This document shows positions 37,601 through 48,089 of a DNA stretch of 64,000 bases, piece by piece (the stretch's first letter is position 1; each line of letters begins with the position of its first letter). A model generated the notes under the pieces. The model was not told where the DNA came from. It ran no database searches and was given only the letters and a program-made list of their open reading frames with translations. The DNA comes from Nymphaea colorata (taxonomy: Eukaryota > Streptophyta > Magnoliopsida > Nymphaeales > Nymphaeaceae): assembly GCF_008831285.2 (NCBI RefSeq), contig NC_045140.1, positions 10,352,505 to 10,416,504 of the forward strand, written 5' to 3'. The position numbers and the translations under genes are program-made.

Positions 37601-40214
37601 TAGATCTGTGTGTTAAGAACTCCTCATACTCTGACTTGTTGATATTCACAGTCACAGTCTCAGGATTGAAAGAAGATAAAGACCCCTCTATTACTGATGA
37701 AGCTGCTTGGATAGATCCAATAGGAGACTGAAATGAATTCTTGCCCTGCTTAGATGCAACACCTCTTCCTAGGAGTATAGCGGAAGGACGACCATGCTTA
37801 TCCCAACATCTGTCTTCCAAATGTCCTATTTTCCCACAGAATGTGCACTGAAATCTCTCACGACCTCCTCCTGACCCTCGACCTATGCCCCTCCCCCTGA
37901 AGAAATTATGTCCACGACCTCCTGAAGCTACCAAAGCAGAGGGAGTAGCATCGGTGGAAGGCAGAAAAAGAGTCACAGCAAGACGACTGAGTCTATTATA
38001 AGCCTCAGCTAGGTCAGGAATTTCTGCTCCAGTCAACATCTGTGTCTTTGCTACTGCATACTCCGAAGAGAGACCCTGTAGAAACTTTGCCACCATAGAC
38101 TGTTCACCATGAGTCTTGTGGCATGTGGGACATGAAGGATGCAAAGCTTTAAGTATTTCATAGATTGACTTGATGGAAGCGAAGTAATGAGCAAAACTTT
38201 GGTCACCCTGTCGCAAATTAAGTAATTCCTCCTCCACCTGCAAAACCTTCCTAACATTCTTTTCATTTGAGTACGTTTGCTTCAAAAAATAAAATCCCAC
38301 ATTTGTTTGGCAGAGGTATAATATGCAATAATAGAGGAAATCTGTGGTTGCACACTATTCATGATCCATGACATGACAATATTTTTATCTTCCTTCCATG
38401 AACTATATCTTCCATTATTCATCACAGGCTCATCTTCTTCTATAACATGTTCCTTCCGATGTCCAATCACAGACATCATAAATACACGGAACCAAATTAG
38501 ATCCATCCAACTTTACAGTAGAACCATAAGAAAAGAGATTGTTTGTGTTCTTATGCTCATACTGCATCTCTGTCTTGCCTTCAGTGGCCATAGTGCACGA
38601 CTTGACAATGTGATCTTAATTTGGTTGCACTATGATACAATCAAGAGTATAGCATGCAGCAATCAACTTGAGAAAACTTAGGCAGCAAAATATATATTTT
38701 TTTTTTTCGCACCAAAAGCAGTCCTTAAAAAAACTTGCTGCTCAGTAAATCAGTCCACCAATCAAAGCAATCAATAAATGACCAAGAATATATGAACTTG
38801 CTATTCAAAACAGTCCACCAGGCTTCTACGTATCCACATATGCATATAAAAAAAACTTTGTTGTTCAAATCAGTCCATCAGATTATAAAACAGACATTCA
38901 ATCTGAAAAAAAAATATACCCAACGTGCATCTACTCCACTTGCAGCCACTTTTCCAAAGTCAACAAAAAATATGATAAGAATATGGTCCACGTGCCCAAA
39001 TCTGAACAAGAATCCACATGCAGCTACTTTTCTACAAGCCTAGATCTGAATAATAATGGAGTCCAATTGTTGCTATTCATCCACGAAGCTAGATCGGACT
39101 TACAACTTTCCACTGCAACTCCCACGCAGTTGCTTACGCTCCACTACATCCACGTTGGGGACCTGACACACATACCTCTCACATGTGATTAGGTTCCCCT
39201 TTCACGCTGCTTCACTATCTTTCGATCAGCAGAGAGAAGAGAGGAAGGAAGGATAGAGGAAGAGAAGAAGTGGGAAGAGATGAGAGAGGAAGAGGAGAAG
39301 GGGTCGCCGGAAAATCACGACAGCCGCCGGTGGAGAGGGGTGGAGATCACCGACTCTGATACCATGTTACAGTCGGCAGCCTTAGAGAGAGAATCGCTAA
39401 TCCATTCACTAACCCTAATCTCCATAATAAAGAGATTAGGGTTGAAGAGAGATTTACAAAGTACATCAACAGAAAATAGAGGAATGTTTAAAGAGACTTC
39501 CTAACTATTAAATATTGCAAAGAACCACCTAGAAACATAAACTTTTCTAATTCAACAGTACCAATTAGATTTTCTGGCCATGATTTAACAATTTGAGCAT
39601 TAGCGTTCAAAGGATTCTGATCACAGGTCAGCATATGCAATGAAACATCAAGCCTTGATAAATGAAGATATTGTCCATAAATCCATTGAATTTTAACCGT
39701 TGCATGTTGTACAAGGAAATATGAGTAACACATCCATATGGAATCCATCCTCTTTTTCTCTCTTTTTCTTAATTCAGTGCTCCACAGTTAAGAGTCAAAA
39801 CTCTGAATGGTAGTTTAAAGTTTAAATGCTTAGCTATATAATATATATACATACACTGTTGCTATACCATAAACTGTCGCTAAAGCAGGGGCAGAGCCAG
39901 AAATTTCCTTTAAGGGGGGCCGAATAATATTTTCAAAATTTGTCGAGGGGCCAAACAACATTTTTCAGAATTTTTACATAGGTCAAACAAAATATTTTCA
40001 AAACTATAAATATAAATTCTTTTCTTCCCAAAATGTGAGGGGGAGCCATGGCCCTGCCAGTCCCCCTTCCCTCCGCCCCCGGCTAAATGTAACATAAACC
40101 ATCACTAAAAATACCATAATCCATTGTTATACCATAAACTGTTCCTAGTACTTCCGTTTCATGGTGGTTTTAATGACATTTTCTATATATTTTGTCAGCT
40201 GGTAACATCCAGCA

Positions 40215-40257
<43 letters not shown>

Positions 40258-43200
40258 GTATAAATGTATATATTTATTAGTCAATCAAATTGGACTGATT
40301 GAACCAACTAATCATGGTTACCTTTTATGGTACTTGAACAACCTGTGTAATGTTCAACCTTAAATTTGACAACTAAGGATCCATCTACCTGATGAACAGG
40401 CAAGTGTGAGATGGTTGTCTCTGGCGAAGGGTTTCTCAAAGCTTCGGACAGATTAATGCATACAGCTAAGCACTGGAAGGGATCTTCTGCATTTAACCAC
40501 CACCTTGAACCTTCAAGGGGCCTTTCAGCTGAATCAAATATATCATCTAAATGATTCTCAACAAATGCTACACGACCATCATATGACAGCTTGTCAATGC
40601 CTCCCGCAAATAGGTTTGCTAGATGAATCTTTAACCACCTTAATCCTGATTTCCCTAATGGGCGGCCTTCTGCAAATTCTAGGATGCCCCTGCATAGATC
40701 TGAACCAAGATGATTCAAGTAAGGGTGCATGGGATATGCCCGCCCACGGAAATCTAGATTATGTGGATAATAAAATCCTTCTTCATCCTTCATTTTGTGG
40801 GCCACCTGAAAATGGCATAAGATCAGTATGCTATAAATTGGAAATATTTGTGATAGCAGAGGGGCAAATGAACTCTTACAGCAAGTTTAAGTTCTATATC
40901 ACACCGCTGTGAATGTCTTTCATTGTTTTCCTTTTCTGTTCTCCTCTTACTCCACTTCCACTTCCTAAGAACTGCTTCGTCCTCTGTGTCTGGTTTCTCT
41001 GGTAAAGGAACCTGAAAAATGATGGAGCAGAGGATAAGAATAACAACACAGTAAAACCTATATTTGCAGCTCATGTACATGTTCAGTCCAATGCATCAAA
41101 CCAATAAATTTTGTGAAGAACAATATGCACCAAATAAAGCAGGTATGCAAAGGAGAGCCATTTTGCCTCAAAGGAGAAGTTTGTCGTACTAAGGGTAACT
41201 TACATCTTCACAGTCAATGAGTCCTGCAAGATTCCCTCCACTGGCCCATACTCTATCTACTACTGCAAGGATTCTTTTATTAATCCTCCACTTAGTACTC
41301 CCAAGCGTATCCAAGGCCTAAAAAGAAAAGATGATACACAGACACACATGCATGTACACATAAGATAAACAGTGCGAACAGCTAAAAGAGAAGAAATATT
41401 TCAACACTAGCTATTGCTTATTATTGAAAAGTAAAGAAAATTGTTCTTCAAAACTTTCACATGAAAGCATTTGAAGTAAAACTTCATACCAGAATTCAAT
41501 TGTATAGCTAAAGATAATCGTTGAGTCAAAAGCACCAATATTAGATGCTAAAAATCAATAGATATGTCAATGGTGGATTAAGATCAAACAAGTTGATGCC
41601 GGAAAACTCCAAATGGTTGTATATATCTTACTTTTCAATACTAAGACTGAACATCAATTCATGAAAATGTTTAAGTATAGATGTCAAGATGTGTAAGACC
41701 ATGTGTCTAATCATGAAACAGATATCAAAAGATGCAAACGAATTCAAAACCATATGGCACAGAAGTTCAATACTATTTTTTCCTCAATAAACATTAAGAT
41801 TGTGAAAATCTACATGTGGTGGTTTTTGACAAGCTACCTTAAATATATTATGCTACTTAACACCCATGTAAAATCATATAAAGTGGTTTCAGAACCTTGC
41901 TTTGTCACTAGCAACAGCATTCAAGGTGATATTATCAAAGCCAATTTTAACTTTGGTTGCCAAAGTTTCACCAATCAAGTTCATTTAACAGAAACTTAAT
42001 GAAGCCTGCACCAACATTTATACACAACATGGCATCTAGAGTTCTTTCTTTTCCTTCACTTATTTTTCCAATTTTCCATTATCTCACTACAAGGATTTCT
42101 TACGAATAGAAAATCGCTGAAATCCTTCCAAGAATACAGTTTTCTGAAATCCAGCAGCACCAACCCTTCCCCCCAAACAAAACCCACCTCAAGTCTTTTT
42201 CTTCTGGCTCTCCCCATCCTCCCACATAGGAATTTGATCAGACAAAAAAGGAATCATCTGAATCAACAAAGATTGATCTTGATTCTTGATTCTCTTGAAA
42301 GTACTCTTCACAAGAATGATGTTTCATTTCACTTTCCAATATGGTTGCATCCACATGTGGAAGCTAGAGATAATAAAAAAGAGAAAAAAAAGAAAAAAAC
42401 AAGATCCACATGTAACAAATATCTGACATGACAGGTACCAAGCAGCAAACTCATAATGCACACCTCAAAGAGAAAAAAGGGAATCATCTGAATCAACAAA
42501 GATTGATATTGATTCTTGATTCCCTTGAAAGTACTCTTCATAAGAATGATGTTTCATTTCACTTTCCAACATGGTTGCATCCACATGTGGAAGCTAGAGA
42601 TAATAAAAAAGAGAAAAAAGAAAAAGAAAAAGAAAAAACAAGATCCACATGTAACAAGTATCTGACATGACAGGTACCAAGCAGCAAACTCATAATGCAC
42701 ACCTGAAAGATATACTGCAACTGTTGCCTTGGGGTTCTTTTTATTGCTTCCCGCAGTTGCCTTGATCCATGGGTACGCATAATGTGAGATGGCAAAAATA
42801 GATGTGCCCCTTGGTCATAGCTGTTAACAAGACCATAAAGTAAAATGATTTTGATACAATCAGCAACATTATATTTTGGAGCTTCATCATGGAATCCTTT
42901 CCAGACAAATGCTAAAAGCATCCAAAGAGAGATAATTGTACCCTGTCCACCCTAGTGGAGGCACCAACATTGGCATGTAAGGAATCACCATGTGCCTGGC
43001 CTGTCAGAACATAAAGAAGTTTAAAGCAACTGAGTTCGCAATATTCTGATCAGTGGGTTTGTTGCAAGAACAGATTCCCCACAATGAACTATATTGTCTG
43101 AATGATAAGTTTGCAGTGAAATGTAGAAGGATCACAAGCATCAAAGAGAACGTAATTGTGTTGTGATCAATAATGTCATATCTGGTTTCTAAGGACCCAA

Positions 43201-45187
43201 GAGGAATAAGAGAATTTCAAGTTCTTGTGGATTCTTCTCAATATATTTATACATTTCAAGAAATACATCCATCAGTAAAGGTTCACCTCTAAAGCCAAGC
43301 ATGAATAGCACAGATAACATCAAGCGTTCGAAAGAAGAACCATAAGGATGATAAGTCCGAACACATATTTTATGCTTCTCCAATCTAGAAGAGCTAAAAA
43401 TGTTTAAGAGGTATACTCGATTTCATTGTTTAGCAGCCTTAAAAAAAAATGTATACGTTGACCAAATAATCTCAAAGGTGAAGTAAGAGGGAACTACAAG
43501 TTTGAGGCAACAACAAATAATGCATAAGGCACATTGATGCTTTAAAGGGTACCAAACAGTAAATCATCTAATTATGCTGTTATAAATCACCATAGAAACG
43601 ATATCTTGTCATACTTACAGTTCTATCAAGACCTTTTCGAACCAGAGGATCACATTCAATAACACCATAGCGTCTTGAAATACTTCTGTGGAAAAAAAAT
43701 AAACACATTTATATATGTCATTAGCTTTGACAATAACCAGCCTATCAATTTGGCAAATGCATCGTACTGTTGGTCCTTGGACACATTTCTTAATGAGTGC
43801 CTGAATGCAGGACGGATATCAGGTGGACCGTCGACTGTCTCATCAGATGGATGCTGAATATAAGCCGTTTCAATCAACAACTCAATAAGACGGCACCCAA
43901 CCTACAAAGGACAAGTACAATTTAAACAAATATACCAAACCGACAAACATTTGGTTGGTTGACATGTCAAGTACCTTTGCGTGAGCCTCCACGCCCCATG
44001 GTTCTGAGTCATCCTTTCTTTTCACTATCTGAGTCACCTGACGCAGCTTTTGTTTCTTGATCAGATCGATCACTTTTTTCCTGAGAAACTCTTCCCTTAG
44101 AGCTTCAGGTTCTCCTTTAGGCATATTCCCCTTGGGACGTTTCTTCTTCGTTTTCTCAAGAAAGGTAAGAATCCGAGCCTGAAAGTGCAAACGATTGGTT
44201 CTCCTATTTTGTGAGATTTAACAACAAAATGGAGTTCAAATAAATAAAGTGAACAAAGAAAGCTAAGTAAAGAAATAATAATAATTAAACAAACTAAGTG
44301 AACAAAGAAAAATAAGCCTACAAGAAACAAGATGAGAACTTACCCACCTCGTTTTCGATGGCGTCGCCGATTCGGCAAGCTGCTTGGACAACCCTAGCGG
44401 TACCATGATCGTCCGACGTCATCATCAATCCCATCAGCTTATGCATAGTGATAACCGCCATCATTTCTGCCGGCAAACGATCAAAGTAAGGAGCATAGGC
44501 AGTCCTATTCTTTCCCTTCCTGTAAGACTCCTGCTCTGCTGCAATGCGGACCCGAAGAGGCTCAAACCAACCAAGAAACAATGACTTCATATAAGGCAAG
44601 TTCGGTGCCAATTTCTGCTTACACATGTCCGTGACGAGCTCCCTGTATTCCCTTGCTGCCTTTTCCCACACTTCAGTTTCAACCTTTACTTGCCTTATCC
44701 TCAAAGCAAGATATTTGGTGTATCCCAAATTGCCGCGACGTGCCCGGCGTCTACGATAGAATTTTCCTCTTTTCTCTCCGTTCACTTCCCCTGAGCACTG
44801 CTCAGGAACCTCCTGAATTTCGTCCATCACCGAACTATCATCATCAGTCGACGGAACGGCTTCTGCAGCACTAGAAAAACCTTGCATCCCGCCCACTCTA
44901 GGCCTAAAATCGTCGGTACTCAAGCACGAGAAATTCACCAGATTTTCGACACTCCTTCTATACAATCCGACGCCTCTAACTCCCAAATCTTCCATCGAAT
45001 CAATATACCGTCGATTACCCATTTCAGAACACCCATTCCTATACCCCAGAACCGATGAGTGAATACTTTTACCCAATGACGAAGCCAAGGAGGAAAAATC
45101 CTCCGTAAGGCTGCTCATCACAGCTCCGGGTCGATAAACTAAACTAGAATTCTGAAGAAAAATATGTTTCCTCAAAACCCTCCACAT
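25696..45187 (-). CDS. RPOT2: Phage-type organellar RNA polymerase, RPOT2 (RpoTmp)-like
   Basis: Nineteen exons, 5' to 3': 45187-44348, 44178-43975, 43901-43768, 43685-43619, 43000-42942, 42820-42703, 41317-41204, 41011-40880, 40805-40389, 32710-32660, 31851-31781, 30756-30672, 30311-30162, 29660-29586, 27093-27004, 26894-26847, 26726-26612, 26539-26436, 25806-25696. All junctions are GT-AG and in phase: 994 aa plus stop. It is a single-subunit T7-like polymerase that transcribes organelle genes. Catalytic blocks are complete: [16 protein letters not shown] (D about 696), [14 protein letters not shown] (K about 771, Y about 779) and [12 protein letters not shown] (D about 927); it ends PYFFN. 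The MWRVLRKH start and basic, Ser-rich N-terminus suit organelle import. [11 protein letters not shown] and [15 protein letters not shown] are closest to RPOT2 as I recall it; RPOTm is the alternative. Copia-1 lies in intron 9. Confidence 0.95.
27301..27440. repeat. Diverged tandem duplication in polymerase intron 14
   Basis: CTTGGAAAGAAAGGAACTCA at 27301 recurs as CTTGGAAAGAAACGAACTCA about 75 bp later, each followed by a CACACA-rich stretch. Intronic. Confidence 0.7.
29278..29553. repeat. Diverged tandem duplication of about 145 bp in polymerase intron 14
   Basis: TGCAGATGGAAATGTACTAA near 29279 and TGCAGATGGAAACGTTCTAA near 29425 each head a block ending in CAGATACAACTATTTA. Many substitutions show it is old. 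It lies just downstream of exon 14. Confidence 0.7.
31047..31080. repeat. (AC)n/(GT)n inverted microsatellite
   Basis: ACACACACACAC is followed by AGAGAGACG and then GTGTGTGTGTGT, so the tract can fold back on itself. It lies in polymerase intron 11. Confidence 0.85.
32018..32070. repeat. (GA)n-(TG)n-(GA)n microsatellite
   Basis: Dinucleotide runs in the polymerase intron between exons 10 and 11. A 143-codon plus-strand frame just downstream (32107-32538) is intronic and unrecognised. Confidence 0.85.
34146..34338 (-). repeat. Copia-1 3' LTR
   Basis: The 193-bp repeat reads TGTTGAATTAG...GGATGTAACA on the minus strand and differs from the other LTR at five sites by eye. The adjacent inner sequence on the minus strand (34350-34339) is the polypurine tract CTTGAGGGGGAG. 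Confidence 0.97.
34339..34350 (-). other. Copia-1 polypurine tract
   Basis: CTTGAGGGGGAG directly precedes the TG of the 3' LTR, the standard plus-strand DNA priming site of copia elements. Confidence 0.85.
34445..36988 (-). pseudogene. Copia-1 pol remnant: integrase, reverse transcriptase, RNase H
   Basis: The integrase catalytic triad is intact: D in HIDVWGP, D in RTDNALEF and E in NGVVERKHR (36988-35702). A frameshift near 35702-35710 separates it from the reverse transcriptase (35705-35175), which has [13 protein letters not shown] and an intact YVDD box. A stop at about 35175 cuts the DLG-LRYFLG junction, the frame reopens at 35162-34869, and after another frame change RNase H appears at 34669-34445 ([10 protein letters not shown]). 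It would have made the element's enzymes; these breaks make the present copy unable to do so. Confidence 0.9.
36957..38506 (-). pseudogene. Copia-1 gag and protease remnant
   Basis: The gag N-terminal part (38506-38282) is separated by a frameshift from the rest (38300-36957). The larger part has an RNA-binding knuckle [14 protein letters not shown] (CX2CX4HX4C) after a Gly/Arg-rich stretch, then the aspartic protease motif [13 protein letters not shown] and a pre-integrase region. The 53-bp tandem duplication at 37107-37212 throws the end of this frame out of register with integrase. Confidence 0.88.
37107..37212 (-). repeat. 53-bp tandem duplication in copia-1
   Basis: The block starting TCGAGACGGCTGCAATACCC occurs at 37107 and again at 37160 with one visible difference. 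Because 53 is not a multiple of three it shifts the reading frame within the protease-to-integrase region. Confidence 0.93.
39352..39364 (-). other. Copia-1 primer-binding site
   Basis: On the minus strand TGGTATCAGAGTC directly follows the 5' LTR. It is complementary to the 3' end of initiator Met-tRNA, the usual primer for plant copia elements. Confidence 0.93.
39365..39557 (-). repeat. Copia-1 5' LTR
   Basis: 193 bp with TG...CA ends. It carries the promoter side of the element, which is read in the same direction as the polymerase gene. GTACC follows at 39558-39562. Confidence 0.97.
39885..40081. mobile_element. Short GGGGC(A/G)GAG-type repeat element in intron 9
   Basis: A 197-bp segment starts GCAGGGGCAGAGCCAGAAAT; the reverse complement of its end reads CCGGGGGCGGAGGGAAGG. 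It is flanked by GCTAAA on both sides (39879-39884 and 40082-40087), a likely short target duplication. Related sequence lies at about 8309-8400 and 6722-6860. The superfamily is not certain. Confidence 0.5.
40217..40254. repeat. (TA)n microsatellite
   Basis: About nineteen TA units, in intron 9 just downstream of exon 9 of the polymerase. Confidence 0.95.
42251..42711 (-). repeat. Tandem duplication of about 230 bp copying a splice donor
   Basis: GAATCATCTGAATCAACAAA begins at 42251 and at 42481, and both copies stay near-identical for about 230 bp apart from a 9-bp A/G-rich length difference. The second copy ends at exon 6 of the polymerase and contains its donor CTTTCAG|gtgtgc (42702-42701). 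The first copy carries the equivalent CTTTGAG|gtgtgc (42463-42462) within intron 6. Confidence 0.92.
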
Positions 45188-45600
45188 ATTTCTAAAGTTT
45201 TCTATCGCTCCAGTATCCACGAATTTGATGAGGAGATTTGCTTCGGAGGCAATCGGCAGACGCCGCAATGTCGAAGTGCAACATAGGCCATCATACACCA
45301 AAATCAAGCTCAGAAAGAGAAGAGTAACGAGAAGGTGGGTACTCCAGAAAATTTTGTGCATACGAGAAAGATTCAGATAAACAACCATACAAGAGAGATT
45401 CAGCTAAATAACTTACAGGCCCAAATTAGAACCATGATCGAGAGAGAGAGAGAACCTAAAACCCTCCTTAAGTCCCGCAATTCACAAGGCGGCTCGAACC
45501 CTGGCAGAGTTCGTCTGCTCTCATTTTTCGATACTACGAAAATACCCTTATGATATTTATTTAATGACGTCAAATATCAAATATTTTCCGCCACAGCAGC
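45188..45600 (-). promoter_or_regulatory. 5' leader and proximal promoter of the RNA polymerase gene
   Basis: The frame stays open upstream of the assigned start to an ATG at 45388 (67 extra codons). A good splice donor, CCT|gtaagt, lies at 45417-45412, so a 5' UTR intron is possible. A short upstream frame (ATGGTTCTAATTTGG, about 45434) precedes it. A GA/CT repeat at about 45438-45452 marks the transcribed leader. A perfect palindrome TGACGTCA, the bZIP core site, is at 45565-45572. No clear TATA box. Confidence 0.45.
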
Positions 45601-47509
45601 CCAAGGTCCGCAATCTTTTTCGTTTCGGGTTCGGGTCCAGCTTTTTTTTTTTGGTAACCACAAGTCACCCTTGAGTTTGAACTTTGAAGATCTAACGGCT
45701 CTAGTTTAGTTAAATGTTGTAAAAATCTGCTATTGAATCGAATCTGTGGAACTGCCCATAAGGAAAATTAGCCGATTCAGTTAAATTGAATAATAAAATG
45801 ATTAAAATAGAGAAAATCTTACTTTTTAAGAAGTTGAAAATATTTGAAATATGAAGATTATTTTGGATACTGCATGAAGATCCGGTCCATTGGTACATTA
45901 CTCTTTGGAGGAGAAGGCGGTGGCGTGAAAGGGTGTTTCGGTCATTTCGTCAAGCCAGAGTTGCGGTTCGATGACTTGACAGTCCCGCGAAGTGAGGACA
46001 CCACTACCAGTAACGGACGTCTGCCGTGGGAAATCTGTGGTGTGAATGGATCGGATCCGGGTAGCTTCATAGTGTCTTCATGTCCAATTTGAAGATCCAG
46101 GTATTATGGTAGAAAAACCTGCGTTCGACTAGCATTTAATATTGCATACTACCTTTTCATTTTTCATATTTTTCTCATTTAATTTCTAAACAATAAAAGG
46201 AAATCGATGCCTGCAGAATAAACAAATTGAAATTTCAAGCTTTTGGATGAATCCAACCAAACTGTTAATGAGAAAGTAAATTATAGAAAATGGAACTATA
46301 TCATGTATGCTTTCATGAAGAAATGTGCCTGAAAATGAGTCAAGTAGATACGACCTACTTTGGCTTGAATTGTCGAAATTGTTCTTGTGGATTGGACCGT
46401 CAAATGATCCCAACATGATTTTCAATCCAACAATTAGCATATCTGTTCTTTCTCCTTAAAGTTTTTGTCTTGATCGCTTAAACAAATTTTATAAAATATT
46501 CTGCAAAATAAATTTTCCAAGAAAAGATGTAAAAATCTGGCAATAATGGAAAAAGCAGCACCAACTTTTGTATTTTATGGAAAGGCATGCCTGAGTTTTG
46601 CTTCATTAACCAGGCATGATTTTCCTTCAATTGACTTGTGTTATTAAAAACAAATTTATTTGATGAAACAATGGCATATTCAGTTTGAATGAAGACAAAC
46701 GCTACAAGTGACAAATTCACATATGGGCTCCAACTTCACGATCACACCTTCTAATGGGCTTCCAAAATTTTGGATTCATCATCTCTTAAATCATGCTGTA
46801 GTAAAAGAAGATTATTACTTAGTTGCTGATTTCATTACAATAATTGCAAATCAACATAATAACTTGTTTTTGGCATAAACAACGAAATTTATTTTAAAAG
46901 ACTTATTCTTTTCAAAATATGGAAATTAAATCTCCTCAGTGATAGACAAATCCATGACCAATTTGTGATGGCTCAATACATGGTGGAATGGATCGGTAGC
47001 AGGAAGCGAAAAGTGGCGTGTCTCAAACTTCACCTCTCAAACGCGTAAGAAAGGGTCTCATCTCATGGACCTTCCTGAAAAACAGTATGCTTAACATGGG
47101 CTTTCATCTGAGTTGGGTAAGCAAAATAATGACTTTGATAAGCCTTTCACCTTCTCAATGTTGATTAATGGAGAGAAAAGTGAACATTTCTTGATCACAA
47201 AAAAGGTGATCTCTTGTCCCATTACTTATTCATGATTGTCATGGAATTGACATCAAGAGTATTTAAAGGCTGGGTAGAATGTGGTGGTGTAGGTGTGCCT
47301 GAAGGCCCTTGCCACTAGATTGAGTTGCATGCACACCACTGTAGATGCAACAAATATACACAAAAAGGGAGATTGTGGCATTTTTGAAATTTTTTTTAAA
47401 GTACAAGACATTTTAGACTTTTTTTCTTATAATCCTTTTTTACCCTTGTGAAAAGTTTCTTTTTTGTATATTAATGAGGACATTTTGGTTATTGTCAACC
47501 CCTTGCAAT
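45601..47509. other. Non-genic stretch, nothing recognised
   Basis: About 1.9 kb without a recognisable gene. Short frames at 45844-46092 and 46186-46720 have no motif I know. Confidence 0.5.
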
Positions 47510-47905
47510 TAGGAATGTCAACGGACCGGATTCGGATCGGATATCTGTTCGAAAAGCCTTTAAAAAATCCAATAGGTAAGCAATTTAATATCCAAATAAG
47601 AAAATCAGATCGGATTCGGATTTAAGAAATAACATCCAATCATATTCGGATTCGGTTTTAAGTAAATATCTGATCGGATACTCAACCATCTTATCTGATC
47701 AGATACAGATTCGGATTCAGTTTTAAGTAAATATCTGATCGGATACTTAACTGTATATCTGAATCCTGAGTTGATATCTGAATCCGAATTACAGCTTGAT
47801 ATCCGAATCCAAACCATGAGTTGATATGCGAATTCAAAATCTGAATCCGTGAGTTGATATCCGAAACACTGAAATTTGAATCCGATCTTTGAGTTGGTGT
47901 CCCCA
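47510..47905. mobile_element. Non-autonomous hAT-like DNA element, copy 3
   Basis: It opens with TAGGAATGTCAA like copies 1 and 2, and the interior is a dense array of GATATCTGAATCC/GGATTCGGAT words. The opposite end is degraded (TTGGTGTCCCCA at 47894-47905) and no target duplication is evident, so the right boundary is approximate. Confidence 0.55.
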
Positions 47906-48089
47906 CGTTTTGAAGTTGAGACCTATGAAGGGTTGGGCCACCAACTTAAAGTTCTAATTGAATAAGAATATGAATTGTATATGAACGTATAATCTGATTA
48001 AGAGGTAATGAATTCCATGAAATTGCATATAATAATAGTCAAATAGTTACCATATACACCATTTAACTTAAAGTATTTAAAAGTTTTAT

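Larger units (their letters stand above)
34146..39557 (-). mobile_element. Copia-1: Ty1-copia LTR retrotransposon in polymerase intron 9
   Basis: A complete element of 5412 bp on the minus strand, in the same orientation as its host gene. It has two 193-bp LTRs (TG...CA ends) that differ at five positions by my count, about 97.4% identity. Its target duplication is perfect: GTACC at 34141-34145 and 39558-39562. A primer-binding site matching initiator Met-tRNA and a polypurine tract are present. Inside are gag, protease, integrase, reverse transcriptase and RNase H in copia order, broken by frameshifts, a stop and a 53-bp duplication. Integrase DD-E residues and the reverse-transcriptase YVDD box survive, so it decayed recently. 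Confidence 0.97.

Noticed and set aside
45188-45388. Taking the ATG at 45388 as the polymerase start
   Set aside because: MWR at 45187 matches the start of known plant enzymes and begins an organelle-import-like sequence; the longer form is kept only as a finding.
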